The notes: generated from the sequence alone by a model not told the origin. DNA of 64,000 bases from Pisaster brevispinus (GCA_023634235.1 JAMKCF010000003.1:15718742-15782741), one strand, 5' to 3'. Counted from the first letter of the stretch, positions 44,944-57,089 are shown. Numbers and translations are program-made.

Positions 44944-45817
44944 CTGTAATTATAACAATTAAATAAATTAAATAATATTTAGCTTGGCACCTGTACAAAA
45001 AATTGAGCTTTGGATCGGTAAGAAGACTGTGAGAAAGATGAGGGAGGTAACTATTTAAAAATGTTTATTTAACACAAACACAGCTGGCTTGTAGCTTCCC
45101 TCACAATACAATACTTTTTACATTTAAATCTATAGACCCCTTGAACAACGATAAATAAGTCTTACCTGTTTTAGTCTCTACACTAGTACTGTAGTAGTAG
45201 TACGAGCTTGTTTACACCATCAAAACAACAGACGTTCAGTCTAGTATTACAGAATAGCTGCACAGCGCTGCCGGAGAGTGCATCCATGTACATAAGTTAG
45301 ACACCAAAGTGTGAAGTAAAGTTTTGTTTCGTGACATGAATGCACTCTACACACTAGCTATGGATGCGGAACACCACTGTCGGAGGAGTACCAGCTTGAT
45401 CAGCGTGTCGCTTTTGGGTTTCCGTCCAACTTTTTTTCGCGGGAGTAATTCGGGCGGGAAGATGATTATAAATATTAGTCAAAAAAAGTCGAAAGCATGA
45501 CTGTGACTAATTTGTTTCAGTCACACAAAGTGACTTACAAAACCTAGTCAGAAATGAAAGTGCTGACTGATTCCGATTAGTCATTAAACTTTCTAACATA
45601 TTAGTCAAAACCGCTGTTTTTGACCAATTACTTTTCGTAACAGCATATGACTAATGAAACTTAGCCAAACTATCAACTTCTGACAATGGCGGATTTGTCA
45701 ACGTACTAAACAGATTTGTTCTGCACACAACGTATTCGTCAAAGACTCCGGACTGAGCAAACTTTGTCATTTTGACTAACTTATCAGCCCAAATGACAAA
45801 TAAAATTTTAGAGTGTA

Positions 45818-47203
45818 CAATAAGTTTTACACGTTGACCATGGGCGTATGGGGACGCTTTGTTTAAGTGGGTAGAGAGGTTTTAACCAAAAAATGTACAC
45901 AGATAAAATCATAAAGTACTTGTTTTTATTACAGGGGTACAATATTGTTTTGCTTTCTCTGGCCAATTTTTTTCTGCCCTTATTTTCTCCCATTGTTTTG
46001 CCTGAAATTTGGCAGGGCAGTAGGCCCCTGCCCCACCCCAATGGGAATTTTTATCTGAAAAGAGGACGATATTTGCATACATTTTTATAGGTCGTTTGTT
46101 TAATTTAGAAGAGTGATTTTTGTCTCAATTCTTTTGCCTTTTTTCACCCAAACTCCAAAGTGTTAATTTTTAAGACCATTTAATTTCTAGTTATTTAACC
46201 ACAAATATACATGTAGTTAAACATTCCTGCAATATGTTCCTCAGTCATTTTGAGGGGAAATGGTATAAGGAGGGTTTCCAGGAAATATAATAACGTTATG
46301 AATAAACAAACATTATTTTTTTATTTTTTTTTATATTTTTTTTTTCTTTAAAATAATTTTTACTTTTTTTATAGAAAATCCAGATAAGGGCTCTGTAAAG
46401 GACCAACTTGTAATAAAAAGGTTATTTGCTTTCTCTGTCCATTTGTTTTTTCTTCATACTGTGCCTGAAGTTTCCCCGTTTGTTTTTCATTAAATAAGGG
46501 AGGGCAGTCAGTCCCCCCTTTGCCTCTCCTCTCTTTGATCATGCGCCTATGACTATGATGTCGCCAGTGCTTGAATTATATCAATTGTAAGTTCATTATT
46601 TGCACAAATTCAACTCTCCTGAACTTCATGATAAATTCATAATATTTGTGTAATTTTAATGGAAATAACCAATGTGACATTTTACTTCACTACATTCTAA
46701 TAGACTTGAAATGTTCGCTAAATTACCTCTTTTGTACTTGAACTGTAGCATTGGTGTATTTTGGTTGTTTTTCTCAATTCAGAGACAGGGAAGGACTGAG
46801 GCAGCAGTAAGCAGTAGACGGAGACAGGGAGCGGAGACTTGAGGTGGAACCAGCACTGAGCTATCATAGAGGCAAGCTTCAAGAGACGTGGATGGGGGTG
46901 TGTCACGTTGATGACTCTCAGGAGACTGACCAGATGCAGGGTTAGTCTGCAGATCCTTAAAAGTATTAAAAAGTATTCAACTGAAACATCCAAATTTAAG
47001 GCCTCAAGAAGCATTAAAAAGTATTAAATTCAGTCATTTGAAGTCTTAAAAAAAATATATTTCATATCGGCTGGTAAAGAACTGGTTTATGCTGCATGTA
47101 AAAAGTAACATAAAGAGTGAGTGGGTATAGCTGTTTCCCCTGCATTATTGGTCTTAAGTTTAGTCTAGGGTAGCAATAAAATGTGACTTTTTATGGTGTG
47201 CAG
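45818..47203. other. Intron-like or intergenic sequence, unit 3
   Basis: Resumes the common module after the inserted element. The C run is only 6 long here (about 46513). An extra segment of about 80 bp (AATGGAAATAACCAATGTGAC, 46656 onward) is absent from units 1 and 2. No gene seen. Confidence 0.45.
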
Positions 47204-47280
47204 GTACCCAGAGATGGCTGTTGAAGATCTATGGATATGTGGTATGTGGACGTACAGTCTGGAGTCATCGCCGGATTTGG
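47204..47280 (+). other. Exon-like island, open frame, unit 3
   Basis: 77 nt, same frame as unit 1 with one Leu-to-Pro change. Splice sites CAG| and |GTAATG are intact. Confidence 0.35.
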
Positions 47281-49093
47281 GTAATGAAAACTTGCTGTAT
47301 ATCCGACTTCCACTTTTTTAAGTCCACTTTTGCAATTCACCTATTTGATAAATGTTGTAGTTTCCATTTATTTCTTTTTTATTTATTTTTTCTTCTCAAC
47401 TGGCAGTAAATACAATCAAGTAAGGTTTGTGGAGACACACTCATTGTACTTTGCCCCAAAGATTTTTTTCTAGGTAATTTTCACTGCTGTACCGGTACAA
47501 AAGACAACAAATTTAATGTGTTTTCACATGATGAATATAAAAATTGAATTAAATTTAATGTACATATGACTCTCTCTTATGAGTATTGATGTTTTTGAAA
47601 AGAACCAGCAGTTCAGTATGTGAAGTATAAAATATACCAATTAGCGTATTATTGATCTTTCTAAAAAAGAAAAAAAAGAAACAAAAGTCAAATTATTGAT
47701 GGAGCGCAATAGTGGAGGTCGGATAACACAGGTTAACTTTCAAGATAAAGACAAGGGGAAGACTGCGAATGGTAAGAGAAGATGTAACCCGTTCTCTTGC
47801 AGAGTCCCTCCCCTTTTTGTATCCTCCCTTCCCCTCCATGATGTTCGGCGATCTTGTTGATGTTGTCCCTGTAGAGCTTTCAAGGTGACTTCAGAGTTTC
47901 TTGGCGTTTCTTGGGTTGCATATTGGTCGAAGCCAGTGATGCTTTTTTAATTAGGAGACTTTTCTTATTGAAAATTTCTGTTGGGTTGATACTTCAAGTC
48001 ATCAGTTGTCATGTTTATTTATAATTGTCATGATTTAACATTTCAAGTAGTGTAACTTTTAGAAAGTAATAAATCCAACTGAAACTTTATTCATAATCAT
48101 TTTCAATAATTCTGAAAAAAAAGGATTTTTGTTGTCCTTTTTTTGGACAAAGTAAAGCAGAAAAAGAAAATTAAAATAGAAAATAGATTCTACACTTTTC
48201 CCCTCTGCTGATGTGCTTTGTAATGTGGGCACAAAACCCACCACCATAAGTATTTTAGAAGTAATCATACAATCAAATATTTTAGTCCAATTACCATTCA
48301 TTTGATGATTAATGTTTGATTTAGGAGTATTAAATAGGTAATTTAGGCCAGCTAAATAAATATTTACATATTCCTAAAATCAGCATTTCATCAATTCTGA
48401 ATGTAGACATTTTCAACTAATTAAGTCTTAGAAAATTAAAGAATAATATATAGTTAATATTAAAAACAGCATAGCTCTAACTCTTCCCCATTTCAATCAA
48501 AGTTAAAATAAAAGAACAAAATGCAAATCTTTGATATTAAAGATTATAGGTCTTATTAATAATAACTTATTTAAACTACTTGTTTGAGAGCGCTGCGAAA
48601 TAAAACAGAAGGAAAAAAATTAATAAGGAGGGGGAAAAAAGACTGGAGAAGATGAGAGAGAAGGGGGAAAAGGAGCAGATCATCCACTGGGGAAAGATGT
48701 CAGTGGAGCCTAGGTATGTATAAATGGTAAGACAGTAAAGGCTTAGAGTATTTCAAGTGTTGGCCTAGTGATAAGACTAACTCTCTACTCTTTCAGCAGA
48801 TTTACCGCCTATAGGTAAAGTATAAGGTATGACTGGGGTAGTTCTTAGTCTTGATTCTAAGTTCTTGAACCAAAACTAAGAGCTACCCTGTCATCAGTAA
48901 AGGCAGATATGAGTAGCCGATGGAGACTGTCCCTTAGACGTCCCTGATGAGTGAATGGAGGCAAGTGAGGTCAGGTGTTTGCATCAATGGTTAAGTATAA
49001 CAGGTGAAGTATCAGGGTGAAAAAAACTAACCGTTCCTTCCACAGCTTTTAACACTTCCCTCAACAGGCTAACCTTGTTTTTGTTTTCAACAG
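47281..49093. other. Intron-like sequence, unit 3
   Basis: Counterpart of 7338-9138. No gene seen. Confidence 0.4.
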
Positions 49094-50070
49094 TCTGTAA
49101 CCCGTTTTTCCCATGGTGAATGTAGACATTTGTGACCCGAGGTCAGGGGGTCAATAAAGTGGAGGTGCTGGCAGCAATGGTCAAGTATCAGGTGAAGTAT
49201 TAGGGAAAGTATGAGGGCAAGTGTGAAAGAAAAGTAACCGTTCTTTCCACAGCGTTTCCCTCAACAGGCTATGACCTTGTTTTTGTTTTTCACAGTCTGT
49301 AACCTGTTATTGCTAAAGTTGATGATGTGGCTAGCAACTGTGTACAGATGGCAGCTCGGGGACACCGAAGATGACATTGGTTTGGTAAAGTATTGGGGTT
49401 ATCTTAGATAACCTGGCCGATTGATGTGACCCCCAAATGCTAAACCTTCTAGATATTTTTCTTCCAAAAAGCAGATCATGTTTACTTCTTGAGGATGATG
49501 AAGTAGTTTGTGTGCTGAAATCTTAGCTGAGCTGATGCCTACCACCAGGGACTGGGGTCATGATTTGGTTATGTATCGGGTAATATTTTTACGAGTTACT
49601 GGGGAAGAAAGTACCGACTGATTCCAGCAACAACTCAATCAAAAAGCTTGGAGGATCACAAACAGATCGACATCAGTTTATGATAAGTTTTGAGGGAGAA
49701 ACAAGAGGGTCATGCATCAAAAATTCAATCTTTGTATTACCAGCAGTCCAAATACTGGAGATTGAGATTCTACATCAGAAAGCATGAACAACCAACCATT
49801 GAGCTAAAGCAATTTAAGACCCAGTTAACTTTTTTGTGTCTTTATACAATCAAAACAAACTAATATTCTTCCTGAAACGATGTAAATCAGCTCTCCTTGC
49901 AACTGGACATAAAAATATGTAAACACACAAAGATAAACTTGTCTGTGTCTACTAAAATTTTCCTTTGGTTTTGAGCAGTCTGTTGTGAAGTACCGGTAGT
50001 GACTACAACTGGACCTGTTTGCAGCATTGCTGGAGGATACAGGTGCAAGGAGTGGACAAAAGACAACTTG
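49094..50070 (+). other. Three exon-like islands, unit 3
   Basis: Islands at 49094-49191, 49296-49384 and 49979-50070. The third keeps both splice sites and the open frame, including the two codons missing in unit 2. Confidence 0.35.
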
Positions 50071-50360
50071 GTAGGTCAACAAATATTCATTTCAAACTTT
50101 TCTTTGAAGCGAAGGTTCATCCAAAACATTTAGCAAATGATCAGCTGTTATTAAGTTTTCAGCATGAGCAGCTTTGCAAAGGTTTCAATAAGTTGATTTG
50201 AAAGAATCAATCCATCCTATCCCTTAGTTAGCAATAAAAAAATACCACAAAACCAACTGGTTGAAAACTTCATTAAAATAGGTGGTAAAGTTTTTCAGAA
50301 AACATTTCAGAAAACACAAACTCAACCTGGAATATTGTGTACATGTTCCTTGCACATGAT

Positions 50361-50530
50361 CAGCGCTGTAATTTTTTAGCGGGGGGGGGGGACACCATTT
50401 TTTCTAAGGGAGCACTGCTGGCAAATCAATTATAGATTCCATTTGCACTTTTTAATAAACTGGATCTTGATCTTCGTGTTGGCAGGTTCCAAACGGGCCC
50501 CCCTCCCCCCGCCCCTTAGTTACACCACTG
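50361..50530. mobile_element. CAGCG...CACTG element, unit 3
   Basis: Left end CAGCGCTGTAATTTTTTAG, right end GTTACACCACTG; contains a G10 run not seen in units 1 and 2. Confidence 0.5.
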
Positions 50531-50637
50531 CGCATGCTCCCAGCATTCAGCCTAAACTATTCCTCAGAACAACTTGTACTTGTATTTAAAAACTTTAGCA
50601 AAATTAATCTTGGAAAATCATTTATATTCCACTGCAG

Positions 50638-52577
50638 ATTGAGACGATGACCATGGAGATGCTATACAACCAAACTTGAGGCTAATCAACGCTTTTTGGA
50701 CTGTGTGCCACCAACTGAAGGACTTTCAAGTCTAGTCAGATGACTCTCCGCTACAAGTTCAACTGTTCAAGTGACATAGAGATGTTGAGGCTAACCAATG
50801 GGTTTGGACAAGTGCAAAGAGTCAACAACAGTCCGCTTGGTAAGTTGGTAAAAGCTCATTCTCAAACCTTTCTTTGAGGAGAAGGTTCATCCCACTAATT
50901 TGGCAAAGGAGTTCATACTTCAGAAAGATCACCTTTGAAGGTTTCAAATTGTTGATTTAAAAGAATACTTTCACTCCAATCCTGTAGTTTGTAATAAACA
51001 CACCTTACAGCCAGCTGGTGGAAAACTTTGTTCAAAGGAGGTCAACATTTTCAGAAAAAGATTTTCAAAAACATAACCTGGAATGTTGTGTCATGTTCAA
51101 TGGGTTGAAGAACTAATTGCAGATGAAGGAGAATTTTCTTGCACATGATAGCATTTAGACGTAACTCCTCAGACCAACTGAAACTTGTGTTAAAAGAGTT
51201 TATCAGATTTTATGTTTGAAACTTTATTTTCTACTGCAGATTGAGACGATGATGGAACTTGGAGATGACATACACCAAATCTCGAGGCTAACCAACGCTT
51301 TTTGGACTGAGTCCCACCAGCTGAAGACGAACTGTCTATTCAAGCTAGATGACTCTTCACTACCTACAGTTCAACTAGTCAAGTAACAGGAATGCTGAGG
51401 CTAACCAACGCTTTATGGAAAGGTGGAAAGAGTCGACAACAGACCGCTTGGTAAGTTGGTAAAAATTCATTCTAAAACCTTTCTTTGAAGAGAAGGTTCA
51501 TCCCACAAGTTTGGTAAAGGAGTTTTAGTAATTTGCAATAAACACAACTTACAGCCAGCTGGTGGAAAACTTCATGTTAAAAGGAGGTCAAGATATTCAG
51601 AAAAAGATTTTCAAAAACACAAAAATTAACAAAGTCTGAAATGTTGTGTCATGTTCAATGGGTTGAAGAACCAATTGGAGCTGAATGAGAATTTTCTTGC
51701 ACATGATAGCATTCAGACTTAACTAGTCAATGAGTTGACAAACTGATCGGAGATTAGGGAGAATTTATTTGAACAATGCTAGCATTCAGACTGAACTGTT
51801 CATGGGAACATCTGATACTTGTATTAAAAAAAGTTATGAAAATTAATCTTTGAAGATTGTTTATTTTCTTCCGCAGGTTGAGACGATGACCCTGGAGACG
51901 ACGTACAACCAATCTTGACGCTAACCAACTCCTTTTGGACTGTGTACCACCAGCTGAAGAAGAACTAGGTCAAGTCTAGTCAAGATGACCATCAACTACA
52001 AGTTCAACCGTTCCAGTGTTATTGGGATGTTGAGGCTAACTTTCGCAAGGTGGACAAATGCAAAGAGTCAACAACAGACCCACTAGGTAAGATTGAAAGA
52101 ACTCATTATAAAACTATTGTTTGAAGAGAAAAGGTTCATCGTACGAATTTGATGAAGGAGTAATGTTTCAGAAATCACTTTGAAGGTTTCAAACCATCGG
52201 TTTCAAAGAATACATCCTTTAAACTAGTGGAAACTTCATTAAAAAGGATGGTCTAGTTTTTCAGAAAAACAATTTTACTACCACAAAATGAAAATCAAAA
52301 CCTGGATTGTTGTGTCATGTCGTGGGTACATTTTTCAATGATGAGAACTGATTGGAGTTGGAGGAGAATTTTCTTGCGCATTGCTAGCATTCTGACTTGG
52401 CTATCCCTCAGAAAAACTGATACTTGTATTAAATAAGTTGATGAAAATTAGTATTTGAAAATGATTTATTTGTCTAGATTGAGACAATGACCTTGGAGAT
52501 GCGAGCATCCAATCTTGAGGCTAACCAACGCTTATTGGACTGTGCCACCAGCTGAAGAAGAACTGTTTCAAGTCTAG
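50638..52577 (+). ncRNA. Tandem array of four exon-like monomers, unit 3
   Basis: Exon-like segments 50638-50839, 51240-51450, 51877-52086 and 52478 onward. The first is a chimera: its 5' part matches monomer 1 of units 1 and 2, its 3' part (GGGTTTGGACAAGTGCAAAG) matches monomer 2, so unequal exchange removed a monomer within the exon while keeping splice sites. The last acceptor is TTTGTCTAG rather than TACTACAG. Confidence 0.4.
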
Positions 52578-52838
52578 TCAGCTGACTCTCTGCTAGAAGT
52601 TCAACCGTTCAAGTGACAGAGGGATGTTGAGGCTAACCAACGCTTTTCAGACAATGTGTATATATCCATCTGAAGAAGAACTGTGTCAAGTCTAGCCAGA
52701 AGACTCTTTGCGAAAAGTTTAACCATTCAATTGACAAAGGGGAACTTTGAGGCTAACCACCACATTTTGGACTGTGTGCCACGATCTGAAGACCTGCGTC
52801 ACAGCCAGATGACTTTTCGCTACAAGTTTAACTGTTCA

Positions 52839-53033
52839 GGGCCCAATTTCATAAAGCCTATAAGCACAACAAATTGCTAAGCACAGAAAAATATTACTTG
52901 GCAAAAACAAGTTACCAGCCAACACTCCTTAAAGTTTACATTGTTGCCACTGTTACCCCCCCCTCATTTCTTGCTAAGAAAATAAATTTACTAAGCAGAA
53001 TTTTCTGCTTAAAAGCTTTATGAAATTGGGCCC
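52839..53033. mobile_element. 195-bp foldback element (MITE), unit 3
   Basis: Ortholog of 14047-14238 with a small C-run insertion (CCCCCCCTC) in the loop region. Confidence 0.8.
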
Positions 53034-53239
53034 AGGTTACATAGGAATGTTGACGCTTACCAACGCTTTTTGTGTTGAGTGCTACCAGCTGAAGGACCAT
53101 GTCAAGTCTAGCTAGATGGAATCACCAACAAGTTTAACTGTTCAAATGACATAGTGATTCTTTAACTAATGCTTTTTGGACTGTCACCAAATGAAGAAAG
53201 ACCGGGTCAAGTCTAGAGCTAGACGATGGACCAAGCTGG

Positions 53240-54173
53240 ACCATGATGGTGGCTACTGTATGAAGAAACTCGCAGAGAGGACAATCTTTGGCCAAATCTG
53301 AATGAGTGGCTGCTGCTATGGCTATGGCTGTGGCTGTTGCTTGGGCTCGATCATATTATGCTTTAAAGCATGTTCACATGGTGATCAAGCCACATCCGCA
53401 GCCACTAACTCAGATATGGCCTTAGTTTAATGTTTACTCAAAAGGTTTTTATCGAATCCATCAAAATCCAATACCATATTGTACAAGTAACTTGGTACTC
53501 GCATCAGTTGAGTTGATAAAATTGGCATGCCTGGTATCGTGCCAAGCATTGTTGGTCATGGAAAGTCAAACCCATTAAATTCAAGTACAATACCCTTTGG
53601 AATTTGATAGTGTTAGAGTAGTTGGGAATACAGCTCTAAAGATGATACAGCTTTTGTAAAGAGTAACAAACAATCAAATCGTCTTACCAAAATGCCAGTA
53701 ATGTATTTATATTTAAAGCGCAATTTATGAAGTGTTTTGCTTCCCTTTTGACTAAAATGTGTGAAAATGTCAACAATGTAAAAGCAGATTTCAGTGAAAT
53801 AGAATTAAGCTAAAATCACCAAATTGGTCACTGACAAGTTTGAAACCACTGCAAGAAACGCTCGGGTTTATTCATTTTTATTATGGAACACTGCTTTGTA
53901 AAATAAATTGTTTGATGAAGGTAGAAAAAAAAGAACAAAATTCTTTGACAAAATTATGGTGTTATTTTGTACAAGTATCTAAGTATTTTGAGGTAAATAT
54001 TCTAGGCCCCTCGTCTGTACAAGTGAGTCAAACTTTACCCATTGCTCAATAAGTATAATTCAAAGCTGTGTGGTAGTTTTAAAAGTGTTTGAGTTCAATA
54101 AATAGACAGAATGCATGTTTTAGCAAAATGCGCAAGCAGTACTCGACAAACCACGGCAGCAATCACATCACCA
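53240..54173. other. Conserved AT-rich stretch, unit 3
   Basis: Counterpart of 14441-15367; the AATAAA at the unit 1 position is changed to CTAAAA here (about 53752). No gene seen. Confidence 0.4.
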
Positions 54174-54308
54174 GGGCTCGGTTTCACAAAGAGCTTTGAT
54201 TAATCAATATCAATTTTAATTGCTAAGCAAAGTGCGATGTCACACTATAAATCACTATTCATGACAACTCATCTTAAGATGAATCTTAGTGCTTTGTGAA
54301 ACCGAGCC
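54174..54308. mobile_element. 135-bp foldback element (MITE), unit 3
   Basis: Ortholog of 15368-15508 with a six-base internal deletion and otherwise intact GGGCTCGGTTTCACAAAG ends. Confidence 0.75.
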
Positions 54309-54324
54309 CAGTACTCCTTACCCT

Positions 54325-54380
54325 GACTAACACTGAACTAACTAACACTGCACTAACTAACACTGCACTAACACTGCACT
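54325..54380 (+). repeat. ACTAACACTGC minisatellite, about 56 bp
   Basis: The shortest of the three alleles. Nearby at about 54425-54470 is an extra segment (CACATTACTAACCTCACCC) not seen in units 1 and 2. Confidence 0.8.
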
Positions 54381-54800
54381 AAAACTTAACGCTTTAATTT
54401 AACCCTTGCACTAAAACCATAACAAATAACAATCACATTACTAACCTCACCCTTGGCACCAACCACTATTCAATCAGCGCAGTCAACAGCAAAAAAGTGA
54501 AAAATTATTTTATTAAACATGCATTTTGTCTACTAGTGCTCAAAAACAATTTAAGTTATACAGTAGATAATTTAATGATTGTAATATTTGTAGTGTTTAT
54601 TTACTGTAGTTTATCTGAAGTAATGAAACTGTAGAAAGCCCACATAAGCCACTAATAGTTAAAGAATAGACAATCTAAATGTATACAATTTTTTAAATTA
54701 AAATGAAGGTTTTTCTTTGCTAAGCTAGTTAAAATATAATGTCACCAGCTTGTTGTCATAAGCCCTGTGTGCAGTAGCAATCACTGACACTGTTTCTCAG

Positions 54801-54884
54801 GTACCAGACTATTTTGGCATCCAGTCTCGGCTTGGTAAGGCAGTGTCGGAATTCCAGCTTCAGCAGTGGCTATGGCTGGATTAA
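54801..54884 (+). CDS. Possible terminal coding exon, unit 3
   Basis: Identical to 15991-16074 and 36094-36177. Just downstream an 8-bp insertion (CTTTATAG) and several substitutions are present, so divergence resumes immediately after the exon-like segment. Confidence 0.25.
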   Translation, partial: VPDYFGIQSRLGKAVSEFQLQQWLWLD

Positions 54885-55250
54885 GTCATTGTCGCTGCAG
54901 CCAATGGCCCCCATAGCTTTATAGACCCCAGTCAATTGTTTCAGACACGGCTTTGCATTGACCTAATAGACAAAATAAGAAGGCTGCTCCATTATGAAGA
55001 AGGTCTACAGCAATGTATCAGTAATTAATGTCAAGCCTTAGATTAATGTAAACACTCACATTTACTAGTTAATGTACTTTTAACTTGTAAAATGCATGTA
55101 ATGTGTACTAAATTTAAACGGTTTTATCATCAAGCAAAATTCCCATTGCGACAAATTTACTGTGCACACTGAATGTTGTTGTGCACACTGAATGTTACAT
55201 AATATGTTGTACCAAGTTAGCAAAATGATGAATTTTGAGTTGCAAAAAAA

Positions 55251-55399
55251 GCGACTTAAGCAGGAAATTTTGCTGAACAATATTCTGCTTAGCAAAACTT
55301 AGTAAAATACTTGCTAGTCAAAGATGGCATTTGGGTTGGTAATATTATTCTGGTAAGCAACACCTTATTTACTGCTTAAGCAGCTCTATGAAGTTGGGA
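55251..55399. mobile_element. Left-truncated foldback element, unit 3
   Basis: Counterpart of 36645-36955 with a single GCGACTTAAGCAGGAAATTT and without the GGGCCTAATTTC end. Confidence 0.5.
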
Positions 55400-56025
55400 G
55401 GTTGTGAAACACTTGTGGTTTGGGGCAAGACACGTTACTATAATTGCTACTCATCACCCAGGAGTAAATGGGTACTAATAGGTTGAATAATAAGCAACAC
55501 TGCACCCATTTGGTGCTGATACTGCATAGTTGAGCTGGTTTCAGGAATGATTTAAGGCCTTAGAATGTAAGGCAGTTAGATTCCATTTTTAGGCGCGTAA
55601 TAAATATCTAAATTGTGCAACTTATGTGTTATGATATTTAATTGTATTAAATTTTTCATTTGAGATAATTTGTAGATTTGTTCCCCTCTGAAACAATTCA
55701 GATGAAGTCCTGGCCATCATTGTCAAATTTCCTATATAAGAGATTAGACAACTTTGTCCTCTGAGCCTCAGTTTTGTTACACTGGGCTGAATGGGAACAA
55801 TATAATATGGCTGCCAGGGTTTGCCCTCAAATTTTTGTAGCTATAGCCAGACAGCTTGGATTGGAGAGAATTTTGACTGGTCCCAGTTGTTTTAAAGTTC
55901 TAGTATTTGGTCAGTGGACCATCAATGGCTGCACATAATGAAGTCTTTACTTAGGCATCAAGAAGTACTTACTTTAATTAATCATTTTATTGCAACTATT
56001 AGTTTTAATTAATTATCATGAGAAT

Positions 56026-56411
56026 AATCAAGATAAATACAGATGAAAAACAATAAAGTTGAACAGAACTGAACAAAGGGTTGGCACCATATCCACATGC
56101 CTAGTGGGGCAATGGCCAACCCCCATTCTTTGTAACTGACTTTTTCTAATGTGTAAGTTATTTCAAATTTTAATAAGATACCACTCCAATAACGATGATA
56201 TTTACGGGGGGGGGGGGGCAGTGGCTTAACCAGATAATTTCATTGGGGCGGATATAGCAAATATGGAAGAGGGGTGCTTATTTCTGAACTCGTTAGGGGT
56301 GTGAAATACGGCGCCCCTGCCCCCTCCCGCTTATGCCACTGTGGGGGTGGGGTAATTAAATGCAAACTTTGAGGATTGGTAATTATTTGAAAACATAAGC
56401 AGCAGCGTAAC
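56026..56411 (+). repeat. Truncated unit 4
   Basis: Begins with the landmark and contains a single CAGTGGCTTAACC element (56219-56341, ending CTTATGCCACTG). Homology to the other units stops at GCAGCAGCGTAAC, at the left end of the element at 56400. Confidence 0.85.
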
Positions 56412-56600
56412 TATGTTAATTTTTTAGGGGGCACAATTTTTTCTAGGGGACACTGCTGTCAAATCAATTATACATTCTATTTGCACTTTAAAAAAACAAA
56501 GGATATTGATCTACGTAATGGCGGGATTCAAGTGGGGGGGGGGGGCGCACTGACATCAATTGGGGAGGCACGTGCCCGTGCCCCCTTCGTTACGCCACTG
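56400..56600. mobile_element. 201-bp terminal-inverted-repeat element at the duplication edge
   Basis: CAGCAGCGTAAC at left, GTTACGCCACTG at right. Interior matches the element at 10411-10568 (TTTCTAGGG, CACTGCTG(T/G)CAAATCAATTA, TTGATCTACGTAATGGC). It is the most complete copy in the window and marks the right edge of the duplicated region. Confidence 0.65.
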
Positions 56601-57089
56601 AAAGTTTCAATCGGAAAAGCTCATTGACAATGAAGTTCCCATCAGTACTCGTTTTAGAAGTTTGCTTAGACTAGGGACAGTACATCTGTTAAAAATGTTA
56701 AAAGGGGATATGGAGAGAGACATAAAAAGAAAGTCATAGTTAGGACTTTCATCTCGAAATTTTGACTTGGTACCAGTCATATTTGTACTCATATGACTTA
56801 AGTTACTCCTCAAATTTGCACCAAAACGATGCACTAGGTACCCGATAAAATTATGTAACTTAACCCTGGTTTTTGCTGTAGTTGGGGAAATATTGGTGTG
56901 TGTTTTTTGAGTCACTATGAAACAAGCGTACATGAGGCTTCATAAAGTCAGTATAAATCGACAAGCAGACATGTGGCTTCATAAAGTCAGTACAAATCAA
57001 CGAACATAAACGTGAGGCTTCTTAAATGTATATATGGTCAACTATACACATCTCAAGAGGTAAGTGTTGCTTATTTAAATTTGGGAAAC
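56601..57089. repeat. Non-duplicated sequence with a 40-bp triplicate
   Basis: (G)TGAGGCTTCATAAAGTCAG-type sequence recurs at 56934, 56973 and 57014 with a period of about 40 bp. Otherwise AT-rich; no gene seen. Confidence 0.6.

Larger units (their letters stand above)
43546..45815. mobile_element. 2,270-bp terminal-inverted-repeat element, only in unit 3
   Basis: Ends CACTCTAAAATTTAATTTGT and its reverse complement (one mismatch over 22 bases), flanked by TA on both sides, as expected of a TA-targeting DNA transposon. Both halves are filled with subterminal TTAGTCA/TGACTAA motifs. Units 1 and 2 lack it. In unit 3 it sits in a further short stretch (ATAAAATATTTAGTGCA ... CAATAAGTTTTACACG) also missing from units 1 and 2. 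No transposase recognised; likely non-autonomous or decayed. It carries a broken coding fragment and a nested element. Confidence 0.8.
37576..56025 (+). repeat. Tandem duplication unit 3 (18,450 bp)
   Basis: Same module order as units 1 and 2. Lengthened by a 2.27 kb inserted element and shortened by loss of exon-array monomers. Confidence 0.9.
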
